64,000 nucleotides of DNA from positions 1 to 64,000 of the forward strand of contig JAJJLU010003494.1 in the NCBI GenBank assembly GCA_023807065.1, given 5' to 3'. The notes beneath the pieces were generated by a model that was given only the letters and a program-made list of their open reading frames with translations, was not told the origin of the DNA and made no database searches. Below, in pieces: positions 29,701-38,569 of the stretch. This stretch comes from Isotricha intestinalis (taxonomy: Eukaryota > Ciliophora > Litostomatea > Vestibuliferida > Isotrichidae). The number at the start of each line of letters is the position of its first letter. The stretch's first letter is position 1. The translations under genes and the position numbers were made by a program.

Positions 29701-30954
29701 TTATTGAGGAATATAATCAAAATTTTCAATTATTTCATTTTTTCTATATTTTCTACTTATAAAATATTTTTTAAAATAAAGAAAATAAAATAACATAATA
29801 ATAATAATAATAAAAAGAAAAATTATAATTAAAATTTTTTGAATTGTTTCATCATCATTTTTTTTAAAATAAAAACTGAGTATTTTTTTATCTAAATCAA
29901 AAACAATTTGATATTGTAAAAAAATAGGTTTTCCAAAAGTATTATAATATCTTTCATATTTATCAAAAATAGCATTAAAATAAATTTTATTTTCTATTTT
30001 CCTAAATAAATCTAATTTGTTTATTTCAAAAGTATAATTTAATTCTTTTTGAAAAAAAGAAATATTTGGAAAATTAATTAATTCTTTTTCAAAATCATCA
30101 CTTACACAATAATATAAAAGATATTTATTATTAATTTCTTCAAAAAAGCAAATTTCCTTTTCAAAAAATTGAGAAAAAAAATTTAAATCTAAATAGTGTT
30201 TTAAATCTTCATTAAAAATAAAAAATTGAACATTAAAATCAAGATTAACATCAACATTAAATTTAATTAAGTGATTATTAATAAAAATATCACAAGAAAT
30301 AACCCAATCAAATTTATAAGTTTGAATTAAAGAATAAGTTTTTTCAATTTTATAATCTTTTAAAATATAATTATTATACTCTTCATAATCACATCCAATA
30401 ATTAAATAACCATGGGTATTATTAATAAAAGAAATAAAAAATTTTTTTTTATTAATTTCACTTCTTTCATATAATAAATCAATTAAATTATATTCATTCT
30501 CTGAATCAAAACCTTGTGAACCAAGTCCTAAACTTGAAGGATAAATAATATCATATTTTTTATTTCCTGTTAAAATAAAAGGTAAATTTTCTATAGTTAT
30601 AATATTATTTTCTTTAAGAAAATAAAAGGTTTCATTGGCAAATATACATTTTGAAAAATCTACTGAAGGATAATAATATTCTTTTTCATCTTTTGTTTTA
30701 AATGATTTTGATATATTTTTATTATATATTCTATAATTTTTGTCATTACATATATAAAAGTAATATTGAGAAAATTTTAAATATAAAGGAATTTTCTGAG
30801 GAGGAGTTCCTATTAAAATAGTTGAAATATATTCTTTTCTGTATAAATTATCGTTAAAATTTAATTCTTTTGTTTTTTCTTTAAAAGGAAATATTATATA
30901 TTTTTCTAAAGAAAAAAAAGGAAAGAATGTAAATATGAATAATGATATTTTCAT
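29701..30954 (-). CDS. Membrane-anchored aspartic-protease-like protein, catalytic Asp missing
   Basis: This 417-residue type I protein has a signal peptide (ISLFIFTFFPFFSLE) and a transmembrane helix near the C-terminus (ILIIIFLFIIIIIMLFYF), followed by a short basic tail. The ectodomain is pepsin-like: YISTILIGTPPQKIPLYLKF near residue 45 matches the family's Y...I.IGTPPQ..... strand, and SLGLGSQGFDSENEYNLIDL near 145 matches the G.LGLG....... loop. But the D-T-G-S that should follow IGTPPQ is replaced (LKFSQYYFYI), and the second half (FNVDVNLDFNVQFF) also lacks D-S/T-G. It is therefore probably an inactive homologue, perhaps a binding protein of the surface or secretory pathway. Confidence 0.75.
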   Translation of the reverse strand: MKISLFIFTFFPFFSLEKYIIFPFKEKTKELNFNDNLYRKEYISTILIGTPPQKIPLYLKFSQYYFYICNDKNYRIYNKNISKSFKTKDEKEYYYPSVDFSKCIFANETFYFLKENNIITIENLPFILTGNKKYDIIYPSSLGLGSQGFDSENEYNLIDLLYERSEINKKKFFISFINNTHGYLIIGCDYEEYNNYILKDYKIEKTYSLIQTYKFDWVISCDIFINNHLIKFNVDVNLDFNVQFFIFNEDLKHYLDLNFFSQFFEKEICFFEEINNKYLLYYCVSDDFEKELINFPNISFFQKELNYTFEINKLDLFRKIENKIYFNAIFDKYERYYNTFGKPIFLQYQIVFDLDKKILSFYFKKNDDETIQKILIIIFLFIIIIIMLFYFLYFKKYFISRKYRKNEIIENFDYIPQ

Positions 30955-31019
30955 TAGATTATTTTATTATTTTTTGATTTTTCTTAACAATTCAAAAAAA
31001 ATTTAATTTATTATAAAAA

Positions 31020-32540
31020 ATGTCAGAAGATTTTTCTTTCCAAGAATCAATAGAAAATTACGTACAATATATATCAGATTATGAAAATCAATTTGAAAAT
31101 CAAAGACAAAATTGTTCTAATTGTTATAGTGATATTAAGAATTTAATAACAGAAATTGAAAAAGAATATCCTAAAATAGATATAAATATATTTAGTGATT
31201 TTTTTCAAATAATAGAAGAATTTTTTCAATTTTTTTCATCTTCAAAAGAAATTTTAAATAAGTTTAGTTCTTTAAATGATTACACTCAAGAATTAAATAC
31301 TAAATATAATAGAATAGTTGATGTTGTTAATGATTATAAAGAAATGTATGAAAATTTAAATGAAGAAAATAAAATTAAAGAAAATAATATTCTTAATTTA
31401 AAAGATGAAATTTCTAAATTAAATAAAAATTATATTGAATTATATCATAAATATGATTTAAATAATAGTGAAAAGTTAAGGACTAATATAATTGAAGAAA
31501 ACACTCAAAAAAATTTAATGGAAAAAATAAAGAAATTAACAGACGAAAAGTTAGAACTTGAAAATAAAATAAATATTTATGAAAGTATAATGAAAAATAA
31601 ATATGTATTGAAAACAGATTATGAAAAATTATTATTGAATTCAAAAAAAGAGAAAAAAAAGAATGAAGAATTAATAGAATCATTACAAATCGAAAATGAG
31701 AATTTAAAAACAGAAAACAAGAAATTATTAACATTAAAATATGAATTAGAAGAACAATTAAATAAAAAAATAGAAGAAATAGATAAAATAATAAATCAAG
31801 CAAATAATGAAATAAGTAATTTAGAAGATAATAAAAATGATAATATAAAAGAAGTAACAACATTAGAGAATTTATTAGCAATGGATGAAGAAGAACAAAA
31901 TCAATTAAATACACCAATAAATATATTAAATATAAATAATCAAAATATTAAATTAAATAATAATAATAATCTTGATACAATAAATACAAATAGAAAAAGT
32001 TTAAGTTATATAAGTCCAAGAGATAATACAATGATTATCAATTCTCATAGAAGTAATATTGAAAGTAATTTAACAACTAATTTAAGAATTTCAAATTATA
32101 ATAATTTATTATCTGAAAGAACTTCTTTTTTAGAAATTAAAGATAATAATCAAAATGAAGATAATGTTTATGATACTTATAGAGATAGTCAAAGATCTAA
32201 TGTTAGTCAAAAAAAAATATTAACTCCTAATTATTCGAAAATTAAAAATGCTTATAAAATGATTAAAAAAAATCCTGCTAAAAAATATAATGATGATTAT
32301 TATAAGCAGTTTTTCTTTTTATTATTTCAAACTATGAAATTAAATAGTGAATCTATTGAAGCTTTCTTAGTCGTTGACCCTGAAAATTTATATAATCAAT
32401 GTAAAAAAGAACATATTCCTTTTCATAAATATGAAAAATGGTTAAATGAACATATTGAAATTAATGTTGATAATAATGCAATTAGAAATAATCAAGATTA
32501 TGTTAATCTTGTAACTTTTATTTCTAATAAATTATTTTAA
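31020..32540 (+). CDS. Coiled-coil protein, 506 aa
   Basis: The N-terminal 85 residues contain a Cys pair (NCSNCYSD) and helical sequence. Residues about 90-280 are a long, continuous coiled coil with heptads rich in Glu, Lys, Leu and Asn. A Ser/Asn-rich spacer follows (280-420), then a compact C-terminal region (YKQFFFLLFQTMKLNSESIE ... NQCKKEHIPFHKYEKWLNEH) that looks like a conserved helical domain. It is divergent from the protease-like gene with a 65-base gap, so the promoters are close. No family is named. A cytoskeletal or centrosomal role is plausible from composition only. Confidence 0.75.
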   Translation: MSEDFSFQESIENYVQYISDYENQFENQRQNCSNCYSDIKNLITEIEKEYPKIDINIFSDFFQIIEEFFQFFSSSKEILNKFSSLNDYTQELNTKYNRIVDVVNDYKEMYENLNEENKIKENNILNLKDEISKLNKNYIELYHKYDLNNSEKLRTNIIEENTQKNLMEKIKKLTDEKLELENKINIYESIMKNKYVLKTDYEKLLLNSKKEKKKNEELIESLQIENENLKTENKKLLTLKYELEEQLNKKIEEIDKIINQANNEISNLEDNKNDNIKEVTTLENLLAMDEEEQNQLNTPINILNINNQNIKLNNNNNLDTINTNRKSLSYISPRDNTMIINSHRSNIESNLTTNLRISNYNNLLSERTSFLEIKDNNQNEDNVYDTYRDSQRSNVSQKKILTPNYSKIKNAYKMIKKNPAKKYNDDYYKQFFFLLFQTMKLNSESIEAFLVVDPENLYNQCKKEHIPFHKYEKWLNEHIEINVDNNAIRNNQDYVNLVTFISNKLF

Positions 32541-32656
32541 ATATTTTTTGGTTTAAATTAATATTTTATTTTTCTTTTTTTTTATATTATATTTTAACCC
32601 TAAAAGTGAATAATCATATAAAAATTAAATTTATAAAACCTTTAAAATAATAATTT

Positions 32657-35125
32657 TTAATCGTGTAATTTTAATTCAGTGTTAACTTCATCGATTAAAT
32701 CTTGATCATTTTTCTTCTGAGGTAAAATCACACATATAATTAATATAAAAATTGCTAAAACAATTAAAATAGTTAAAATAATAAAAATAATTTTCCAAAT
32801 AGTAAAAGGATTAGTAATACATTTATTTTCAGATAATATTGTTGAATTAGGACAAATTTCAACACAATTTTTACTTAATCCTTCAACATCAACTAAATAT
32901 TTAAATTTTGAGTTTTCATCACATGATAAACAATTATTATTATCATTTTCTTTTCCTTTTGAACAACTTTTACAATTTGAATCACATTTTAAGCAATTAT
33001 TATCTAATTTATAATAAGAAATACTACAATTATTTTTACATTCTTTTGTATCATTATAAAATAATAGATTTTCTGGGCATGAAGTACAATGAGAAGAATT
33101 ATCAGAAAAACCTTTATCACATGTTAAACATGAAGGATCACATTTTTCACAAAAAGTATTATTGACATAATATCCACTTAAACAATTATCAATACAATTT
33201 CCTTTATCTCTTTGAAAGTATTTATTATTTATACATGAAGTACAATGAGAAGAATCATTTGAATATCCTTGAGAACAAGTTAAACATGAAGAATGACATT
33301 TTTTACAATATTTATTATCTTCATAATAATATCCATTAAGACATTCATTTACACATTCTTCTGAATCTTCTTTCAATAATTTATTTTCTGAACATGAAGT
33401 ACAATGAGGTGAATTATCAGAAAAACCTTTATCACATGTTAAACATGAAGAATTACATTTTTCACAAAATGTATTATTAATGTAATATCCACTTAAACAA
33501 TTATCAATACAATTTCCTTTATCTCTTTGAAGGTATTTATTATTTAAACATGAAATACATTTTTGATTTTCTTTATCTGTTGATTCTTCTTCACAATCAT
33601 CACATGCTTCATAACATTTTATACATTCTCCATTTTTATGTTTATATCCTTCTCTACATGTTGTACATTCATTTTTATTTTCTCCATTACATGTTTTACA
33701 TGAATTATAACAATATTTTAATATTTTTAATTTTTCATTTAAATAAAAAGAATTTTCTGGTTTTTCACTTAAACATTCACTTTCATTATAAAATTTATAA
33801 GGTTTATTATTATCTAAATCTTTACATAATGCACAAATATTATTTTCAATTGAATAAAAATTTGTATCACAAGAAGTAACACAAATATTATCAGGTTTTA
33901 AAAGATAATTATCACAATTATTTTCAGTTTTAATTCCACATCTATTTGATTTTATATCTAAAATTATTTCTTCTCCTGAAGAACAGTCATTAATACAATT
34001 ATTATTCGTATCTTTTACATATGTACATAATTTATATGCAGATTTATCTGTTATTATTAATAATGAATTAAGAGAATAAGATTTAATTTCATTTATTGTT
34101 TCATTTGTATTAAATAATATTTTATTGTTTCTAATGTCAAATACACCATGATATATATTTAATTGTTCATTAGATGAATTTTCTTCTATTTCATAATATA
34201 TATAAAAAGATTCTTTTATTGATTCCATTGATTTAATAGTATAATCATTCATAAAATTAAAAGAAATAGCTAAATTATTATATAAAGAATAATCACTATA
34301 ATCATTTGAAACATTAATTTTATTTTTTGAAAATCCAGAAACAAAATTAGAAGAATTATAACTAAACCAATATAAATATTCATTATCAAAAATATTACTT
34401 TGAATATAATTTAATTGATTATCTAAGACAATACCATTATCATCACTACGAAAATAAGCATATACTTTTTCACTGTTAATAACAAAAACTATTTTTTTCA
34501 ATCTAAACTTATTATTTTCTAATAAAACAGCAACCATTATAAATTCATTGTTAGTAGTACCTAGATAAGTCCAAATAAAATTATAAATTCTTTCAATATT
34601 TAGATTTATTGGTATAAATTCACTATGATTAATATTTAATTTAGAATAATATAATTTATTTGTATTTAAAAAAAAAGTAAACATTAAATTCAAACCGTTA
34701 TTTCCTTGAAAATAACATTTTAAATCCCAATATTGTTCATTGGAAAATTCATTTGGTTTTAATTCTTTTATTTCTCCATTTTCTATAAATGAAAAATAAT
34801 TTTTTCCTGATGGACATACATAATATTTATTGTTAATTTTATAAAAACTTTCTATAAATTCCCAATTCGTTTCAGAATCCTCACCATTATTTATTTTAAA
34901 ATAATTTTGCTGTGTTATTGAACCTGAATTTTTAGTTAATTTTTTTTTTATAATAATATTATCGTCAGACCAATTTTTTTGGGATATTATTATAATTTTT
35001 TCAGAAGATGATTCTGAAAATAAATCTTCTGTTGAATTTGAAAAATTCCAATTTGGAATAAATGATAAAGACATATTTATTAAAGTATTAAAGATAAATA
35101 ACTCAATTAAGTATTTTATTTCCAT
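32657..35125 (-). CDS. Furin-like cysteine-rich repeat membrane protein, 822 aa
   Basis: The protein starts with a signal peptide (YLIELFIFNTLINMSLSF). A 340-residue N-terminal region is beta-rich, with FWSYN-type strands like a propeller or lectin. Residues about 370-770 form a series of furin-like or growth-factor-receptor-type cysteine repeats, e.g. KCDPSCLTCDKGFSDNSSHC and CIDNCLSGYYVNNTFCEKC. A transmembrane helix (WKIIFIILTILIVLAIFILII) near 780-800 and a 20-residue acidic tail (KKNDQDLIDEVNTELKLHD) end it. Such proteins are abundant on ciliate and amoebal surfaces; their ligands are mostly unknown. Two of the repeats are nearly identical at DNA level. Confidence 0.85.
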   Translation of the reverse strand: MEIKYLIELFIFNTLINMSLSFIPNWNFSNSTEDLFSESSSEKIIIISQKNWSDDNIIIKKKLTKNSGSITQQNYFKINNGEDSETNWEFIESFYKINNKYYVCPSGKNYFSFIENGEIKELKPNEFSNEQYWDLKCYFQGNNGLNLMFTFFLNTNKLYYSKLNINHSEFIPINLNIERIYNFIWTYLGTTNNEFIMVAVLLENNKFRLKKIVFVINSEKVYAYFRSDDNGIVLDNQLNYIQSNIFDNEYLYWFSYNSSNFVSGFSKNKINVSNDYSDYSLYNNLAISFNFMNDYTIKSMESIKESFYIYYEIEENSSNEQLNIYHGVFDIRNNKILFNTNETINEIKSYSLNSLLIITDKSAYKLCTYVKDTNNNCINDCSSGEEIILDIKSNRCGIKTENNCDNYLLKPDNICVTSCDTNFYSIENNICALCKDLDNNKPYKFYNESECLSEKPENSFYLNEKLKILKYCYNSCKTCNGENKNECTTCREGYKHKNGECIKCYEACDDCEEESTDKENQKCISCLNNKYLQRDKGNCIDNCLSGYYINNTFCEKCNSSCLTCDKGFSDNSPHCTSCSENKLLKEDSEECVNECLNGYYYEDNKYCKKCHSSCLTCSQGYSNDSSHCTSCINNKYFQRDKGNCIDNCLSGYYVNNTFCEKCDPSCLTCDKGFSDNSSHCTSCPENLLFYNDTKECKNNCSISYYKLDNNCLKCDSNCKSCSKGKENDNNNCLSCDENSKFKYLVDVEGLSKNCVEICPNSTILSENKCITNPFTIWKIIFIILTILIVLAIFILIICVILPQKKNDQDLIDEVNTELKLHD
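33078..33241 (-). repeat. Tandem coding repeat, copy 1 of furin-like module
   Basis: This 164-base block aligns without gaps to 33393-33556 at a constant offset of 315 bases, with only a modest number of substitutions. Both encode the GYY.NNTFCEKC and SCLTCDKGFSDNS modules. It is a recent internal duplication or gene-conversion tract. Confidence 0.8.
33393..33556 (-). repeat. Tandem coding repeat, copy 2 of furin-like module
   Basis: Gap-free partner of 33078-33241. A more diverged cysteine module lies between the two copies. Confidence 0.8.
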
Positions 35126-35413
35126 TTTTAATTTATAAAAATTAATATTTATTATATTTATTTTTTTAATTATTTTGTTAAAACCTAAAAAAGGAAATTG
35201 TTCAATAATAAAATTAAAAATCTTAAATGAACATTTTTTTTCCTTTTATTAACATTTAAATGTTAAATATTTAACATTCGTCTTTTAGATTTTTAATTTA
35301 TTCTGAAAATTTTATCGATAATCTTTAATTATTTTAAAATTAATTTGAAAAATAATTAAAACATAAAAAAATTAAATTAAATCTAAACAATTAACTAAAT
35401 TATTTATTTATAA

Positions 35414-35989
35414 ATGACATCTAAAATTCGTTTAGATACTATAGAAGATCTGAAAAAATATAAAAAAGAAATTGAAAGTGATGAACAAATAGAAAATTTT
35501 GAAGGAAAAATAATAGATGGAATGTTTAAATTTTATAAAGAAGTAATAGAAGAAATGTCAAAACCTGAAATAAAAATAGATAATTTAAAATTTATAATAA
35601 AAAAAAAAGACAATAATCAAATTTTTATTAAAGGGGATTATTATCAAGAAAATGTTTGGGATAGGAGTAAAGAAGAACTTAAACAAATGAATGATAACTA
35701 TTTATATGTAATAATAGATATCACTAATAAAAGGAATTTCGAAAAAAACTCAAAAATTAATTTTAAATTTCTTAAAATAACTAATGGAGAAGAAATTTAT
35801 GAAGAGGGATCGGACAGATGTATTGATTTAGAAAATATTAAAAATTCATTAAATGAAATGAAAAACAAATATTCAAATGATTGTTTTACAAAATTCAAAG
35901 TTAAAGATCATAAAGATGATTTTTCTTATGATTTTCAAGGAAAAACACTTACAATAGAATGTGAAGAAATAAACTCGTGGGATCATTAA
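35414..35989 (+). CDS. Hypothetical protein, 191 aa
   Basis: The intact frame encodes a Lys/Glu-rich protein with an N-terminal helical half (LDTIEDLKKYKKEIESDEQI) and a C-terminal half of beta-like strands (YLYVIIDITNKRNFEKNSKI, FLKITNGEEIYEEGSDRCID). There is no signal peptide or membrane segment. It converges on the HP1-type gene with only 23 bases between stop codons. The 288 bases upstream (35126-35413) hold no gene and probably contain its promoter. No family is recognised. Confidence 0.7.
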   Translation: MTSKIRLDTIEDLKKYKKEIESDEQIENFEGKIIDGMFKFYKEVIEEMSKPEIKIDNLKFIIKKKDNNQIFIKGDYYQENVWDRSKEELKQMNDNYLYVIIDITNKRNFEKNSKINFKFLKITNGEEIYEEGSDRCIDLENIKNSLNEMKNKYSNDCFTKFKVKDHKDDFSYDFQGKTLTIECEEINSWDH

Positions 35990-36012
35990 TAAAAAAAAAT
36001 AATATATAGCAA

Positions 36013-36600
36013 TTAATCATAAAATCTTATGTTATCTTCATAAAATTTAATTAATTTTTTAGGTGCAATATCAGCTATTTTACTTGTGGATAAAATATGA
36101 TTTTTTTTTTCTCCATCATTTTTTCTTATTAAAACACTTGCATGACATTTATCATTTATTTTACAAATACTATTAATTTGAATAATTTCAAAATTACTAA
36201 AATTTTTTTTTTCATTATCAAAAATATTTTTAATACATATAAAAGGAGAAGTAGCTTTAATTGAATTGTGATATTTTTTAACTTTATTATTTTTTCCTTT
36301 ATTTTTATATTCTTTTTTTATTTTGGTTTCTTTATTTATAAAAGAAGAAAGAATTTCTTCTTTGATTTTATTGCTCGAAGTGAAATTGTTTTTTGAATTT
36401 TCAATATTTTTATTTTCATATTCTTTTATTGCTTCTTTAGCATGATTTAAATTTGATAAAGGTTCCCAACTTGATTGAGAATCATCATATCCTAACCATT
36501 TAATTTTATATTCTATTATTCCTTTTTTAGATTTTCTTTTTCCTATTATTTTCTCTATTTCATATTCGGAATCTTCATTGCTTTCTTCAAGTTGAATCAT
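36013..36600 (-). CDS. HP1-like chromodomain and chromoshadow-domain protein
   Basis: Residues about 12-62 are a canonical chromodomain: YEIEKIIGKRKSKKGIIEYK followed by IKWLGYDDSQSSWEPLSNL. The aromatic cage residues (Y12 region, W in IKWLGY, W in SSWEP) are present, so binding to methylated histone H3 is expected. After a Lys-rich hinge (65-115) the C-terminal 75 residues fit a chromoshadow domain, ending IADIAPKKLIKFYEDNIRFYD, which resembles the P.. .I.FYE..L.. end of HP1. The whole length of 195 residues is normal for HP1. It is probably a nuclear heterochromatin protein; in ciliates such proteins help form condensed chromatin and guide DNA elimination. Confidence 0.9.
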   Translation of the reverse strand: MIQLEESNEDSEYEIEKIIGKRKSKKGIIEYKIKWLGYDDSQSSWEPLSNLNHAKEAIKEYENKNIENSKNNFTSSNKIKEEILSSFINKETKIKKEYKNKGKNNKVKKYHNSIKATSPFICIKNIFDNEKKNFSNFEIIQINSICKINDKCHASVLIRKNDGEKKNHILSTSKIADIAPKKLIKFYEDNIRFYD

Positions 36601-36956
36601 TTTAAAAAATTTAAATATTTATTTTTAATTTTTATATATTTTTATCAGTTAGAAATTAAATGAATTATATTTTACCATAAATCATTAATTGTTCATTTAT
36701 TGTATTTATGATTAATTAATTTTTTTACCTGAATTTTTTCAAAGAAATAAAAAAATGTTAAATGAAAAAAATATTTTATATAACTTGAATTTATGATATA
36801 ATTAATTATTATTATATTTTTACTTAATAAATACAATAATAAATAATTTAATAATAAATTTAACTCATCATTCAAATTTATTTTTTTTTATAATGATTTA
36901 CTTAAATTACTTAAATTTAAATAATTAAATATCAAAAAAAATAAAAGTAGAAAAAA
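36601..36956. other. Divergent intergenic region
   Basis: This 356-base AT-rich spacer separates the divergently transcribed HP1-like and PDI-like genes and must hold both promoters. A short minus frame at 36693-36875 is low-complexity Leu/Ile/Asn/Tyr and is not convincing as a gene. No other structure is seen. Confidence 0.5.
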
Positions 36957-38456
36957 ATGAAAAGAATAATATTATTATCCTTTCTACTTACCTCAATATT
37001 AAATGAATTGGTATCATTTTCCCCAGAAGACGTATTAATATTAACAGATGAAAATTATACAGAAGCAATAGTCCAAATTGATAATTTAGTAATATTAGCA
37101 TATGCAAGATGGTGTAAAAATTCAAAAGATTTTAAACCAGAATATTTAGAAGCAATTAAAATATCAAAAGAAAGAAATTTAAATGTTACTTTTGCAACAA
37201 TAGAATCATCTAAAAATAAAGAGTTTAAAGAGAATTATTATATACAAAGATTTCCAACAATAATAATATTTTCAGAAAATGATAAAAATATAACATATGA
37301 TGGAGATAAAAATGCATATTCCTTATATAAATATTTAGATAAAGAAATAAATGGTCCAATAAGAAAATTAAATACAATAAAAGAAATAGAAGAATATATA
37401 AAATTAAATAAAATAGTATTATTATGTACTTTTTCAGAAAAAAAAAAAGAATATGAACCTTTTGAACAAATGTCAAAAACAACAAATATTTATGATTTTA
37501 TTTTATGTTTAAGTGAAGAATGTAAAACAAAATATAAAGAAGATTATATTTTATTTAAACAATTTGATGAACCAATAATATATTTATCAGAAAAGAATGA
37601 TGATAATAGTGAAATTGATTTTACTTTACTATTAACTTTTCTTACTATTTATGGTGTTGAAACAGGAGGAAAATTAACAGAACATGAATTTAATTTAATT
37701 TCAGATTTATTTGTTCCTACTGTTATTTATATTAGGAATTCTAAAAATGAAAATCATATTAATAAAGATATTATTTTTAAGAAATTACATTTGAAAAATA
37801 GGAATGATTATTATTTTTTAGTTTTTGATATCAATGAAAATGAAATTTCTAAAAAAATTAATAAATATTTACAAATTGAAGAAGAAAAAATTCCTTTAGT
37901 TATGTTTATTCAACCTCGAGAAGAAACTATTGAAAGATATATAATGAAAGACAAAGAAATAAATGAAGAATCAATAATGAAATTTTTAGAAGATGTAAAA
38001 AACAATAAAATATTAAAAGAATTATCTTCAAGGAATATACCTAGTAAAGAAACACAAGATTTATTTTCATATCATTTAATAGTAGGAAAAACATTTGATA
38101 AAGAAATATTAGAAGATGATATAAATATTGTTTTTTATTTATCTTCTGCATTATTTTGTACTGATTGTTTAAAAGCAGGAACTATAATCAATGAACTTGC
38201 GATGTTTTATCAAAATCACACTTTAAGTAAAAATAAAATTAAATTTTGCCAAATGGATCTTTCTTTTAATGAAATGAGAGGTGATATTGTAGATAAAATT
38301 AAAACTTTTCCTGCTTTTCTTTTATATTTAAAAAATAATAAAAATAATCCTATCTTATATAAAGGAAATCTTAATAAGGATGATATTGAAAATTGGTTTT
38401 TAAAAGAATTAAATTGGGAAAAAAAATCTTTTTATGATAAAAATGAAGATTTGTAA
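36957..38456 (+). CDS. PDI-like thioredoxin-fold ER protein with altered first active site
   Basis: This 499-residue protein has a signal peptide (IILLSFLLTSILNELVS) and several thioredoxin-like domains, as in protein disulfide isomerases. The first domain contains LVILAYARWCKNSKDFKPEY near residues 45-62, where the usual W-C-G-H-C is W-C-K-N-S, so the second cysteine is lost. A later domain carries LFCTDCLKAG near 400, a C-x-x-C pair, with FPAFLLYL following as the cis-proline loop. The protein ends KNEDL, a credible KDEL-type ER retrieval signal. It is probably an ER lumen protein with reduced or one-site redox activity, possibly a chaperone. Confidence 0.85.
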   Translation: MKRIILLSFLLTSILNELVSFSPEDVLILTDENYTEAIVQIDNLVILAYARWCKNSKDFKPEYLEAIKISKERNLNVTFATIESSKNKEFKENYYIQRFPTIIIFSENDKNITYDGDKNAYSLYKYLDKEINGPIRKLNTIKEIEEYIKLNKIVLLCTFSEKKKEYEPFEQMSKTTNIYDFILCLSEECKTKYKEDYILFKQFDEPIIYLSEKNDDNSEIDFTLLLTFLTIYGVETGGKLTEHEFNLISDLFVPTVIYIRNSKNENHINKDIIFKKLHLKNRNDYYFLVFDINENEISKKINKYLQIEEEKIPLVMFIQPREETIERYIMKDKEINEESIMKFLEDVKNNKILKELSSRNIPSKETQDLFSYHLIVGKTFDKEILEDDINIVFYLSSALFCTDCLKAGTIINELAMFYQNHTLSKNKIKFCQMDLSFNEMRGDIVDKIKTFPAFLLYLKNNKNNPILYKGNLNKDDIENWFLKELNWEKKSFYDKNEDL

Positions 38457-38569
38457 TGAATTACTTATTTTTATTATTTAAAAATTTATTAAAATTATTT
38501 GAATTTAATTATTTTATAATTAATTTGATTAATTAATATAATTTAATATATATTTATCTATTTATATTT

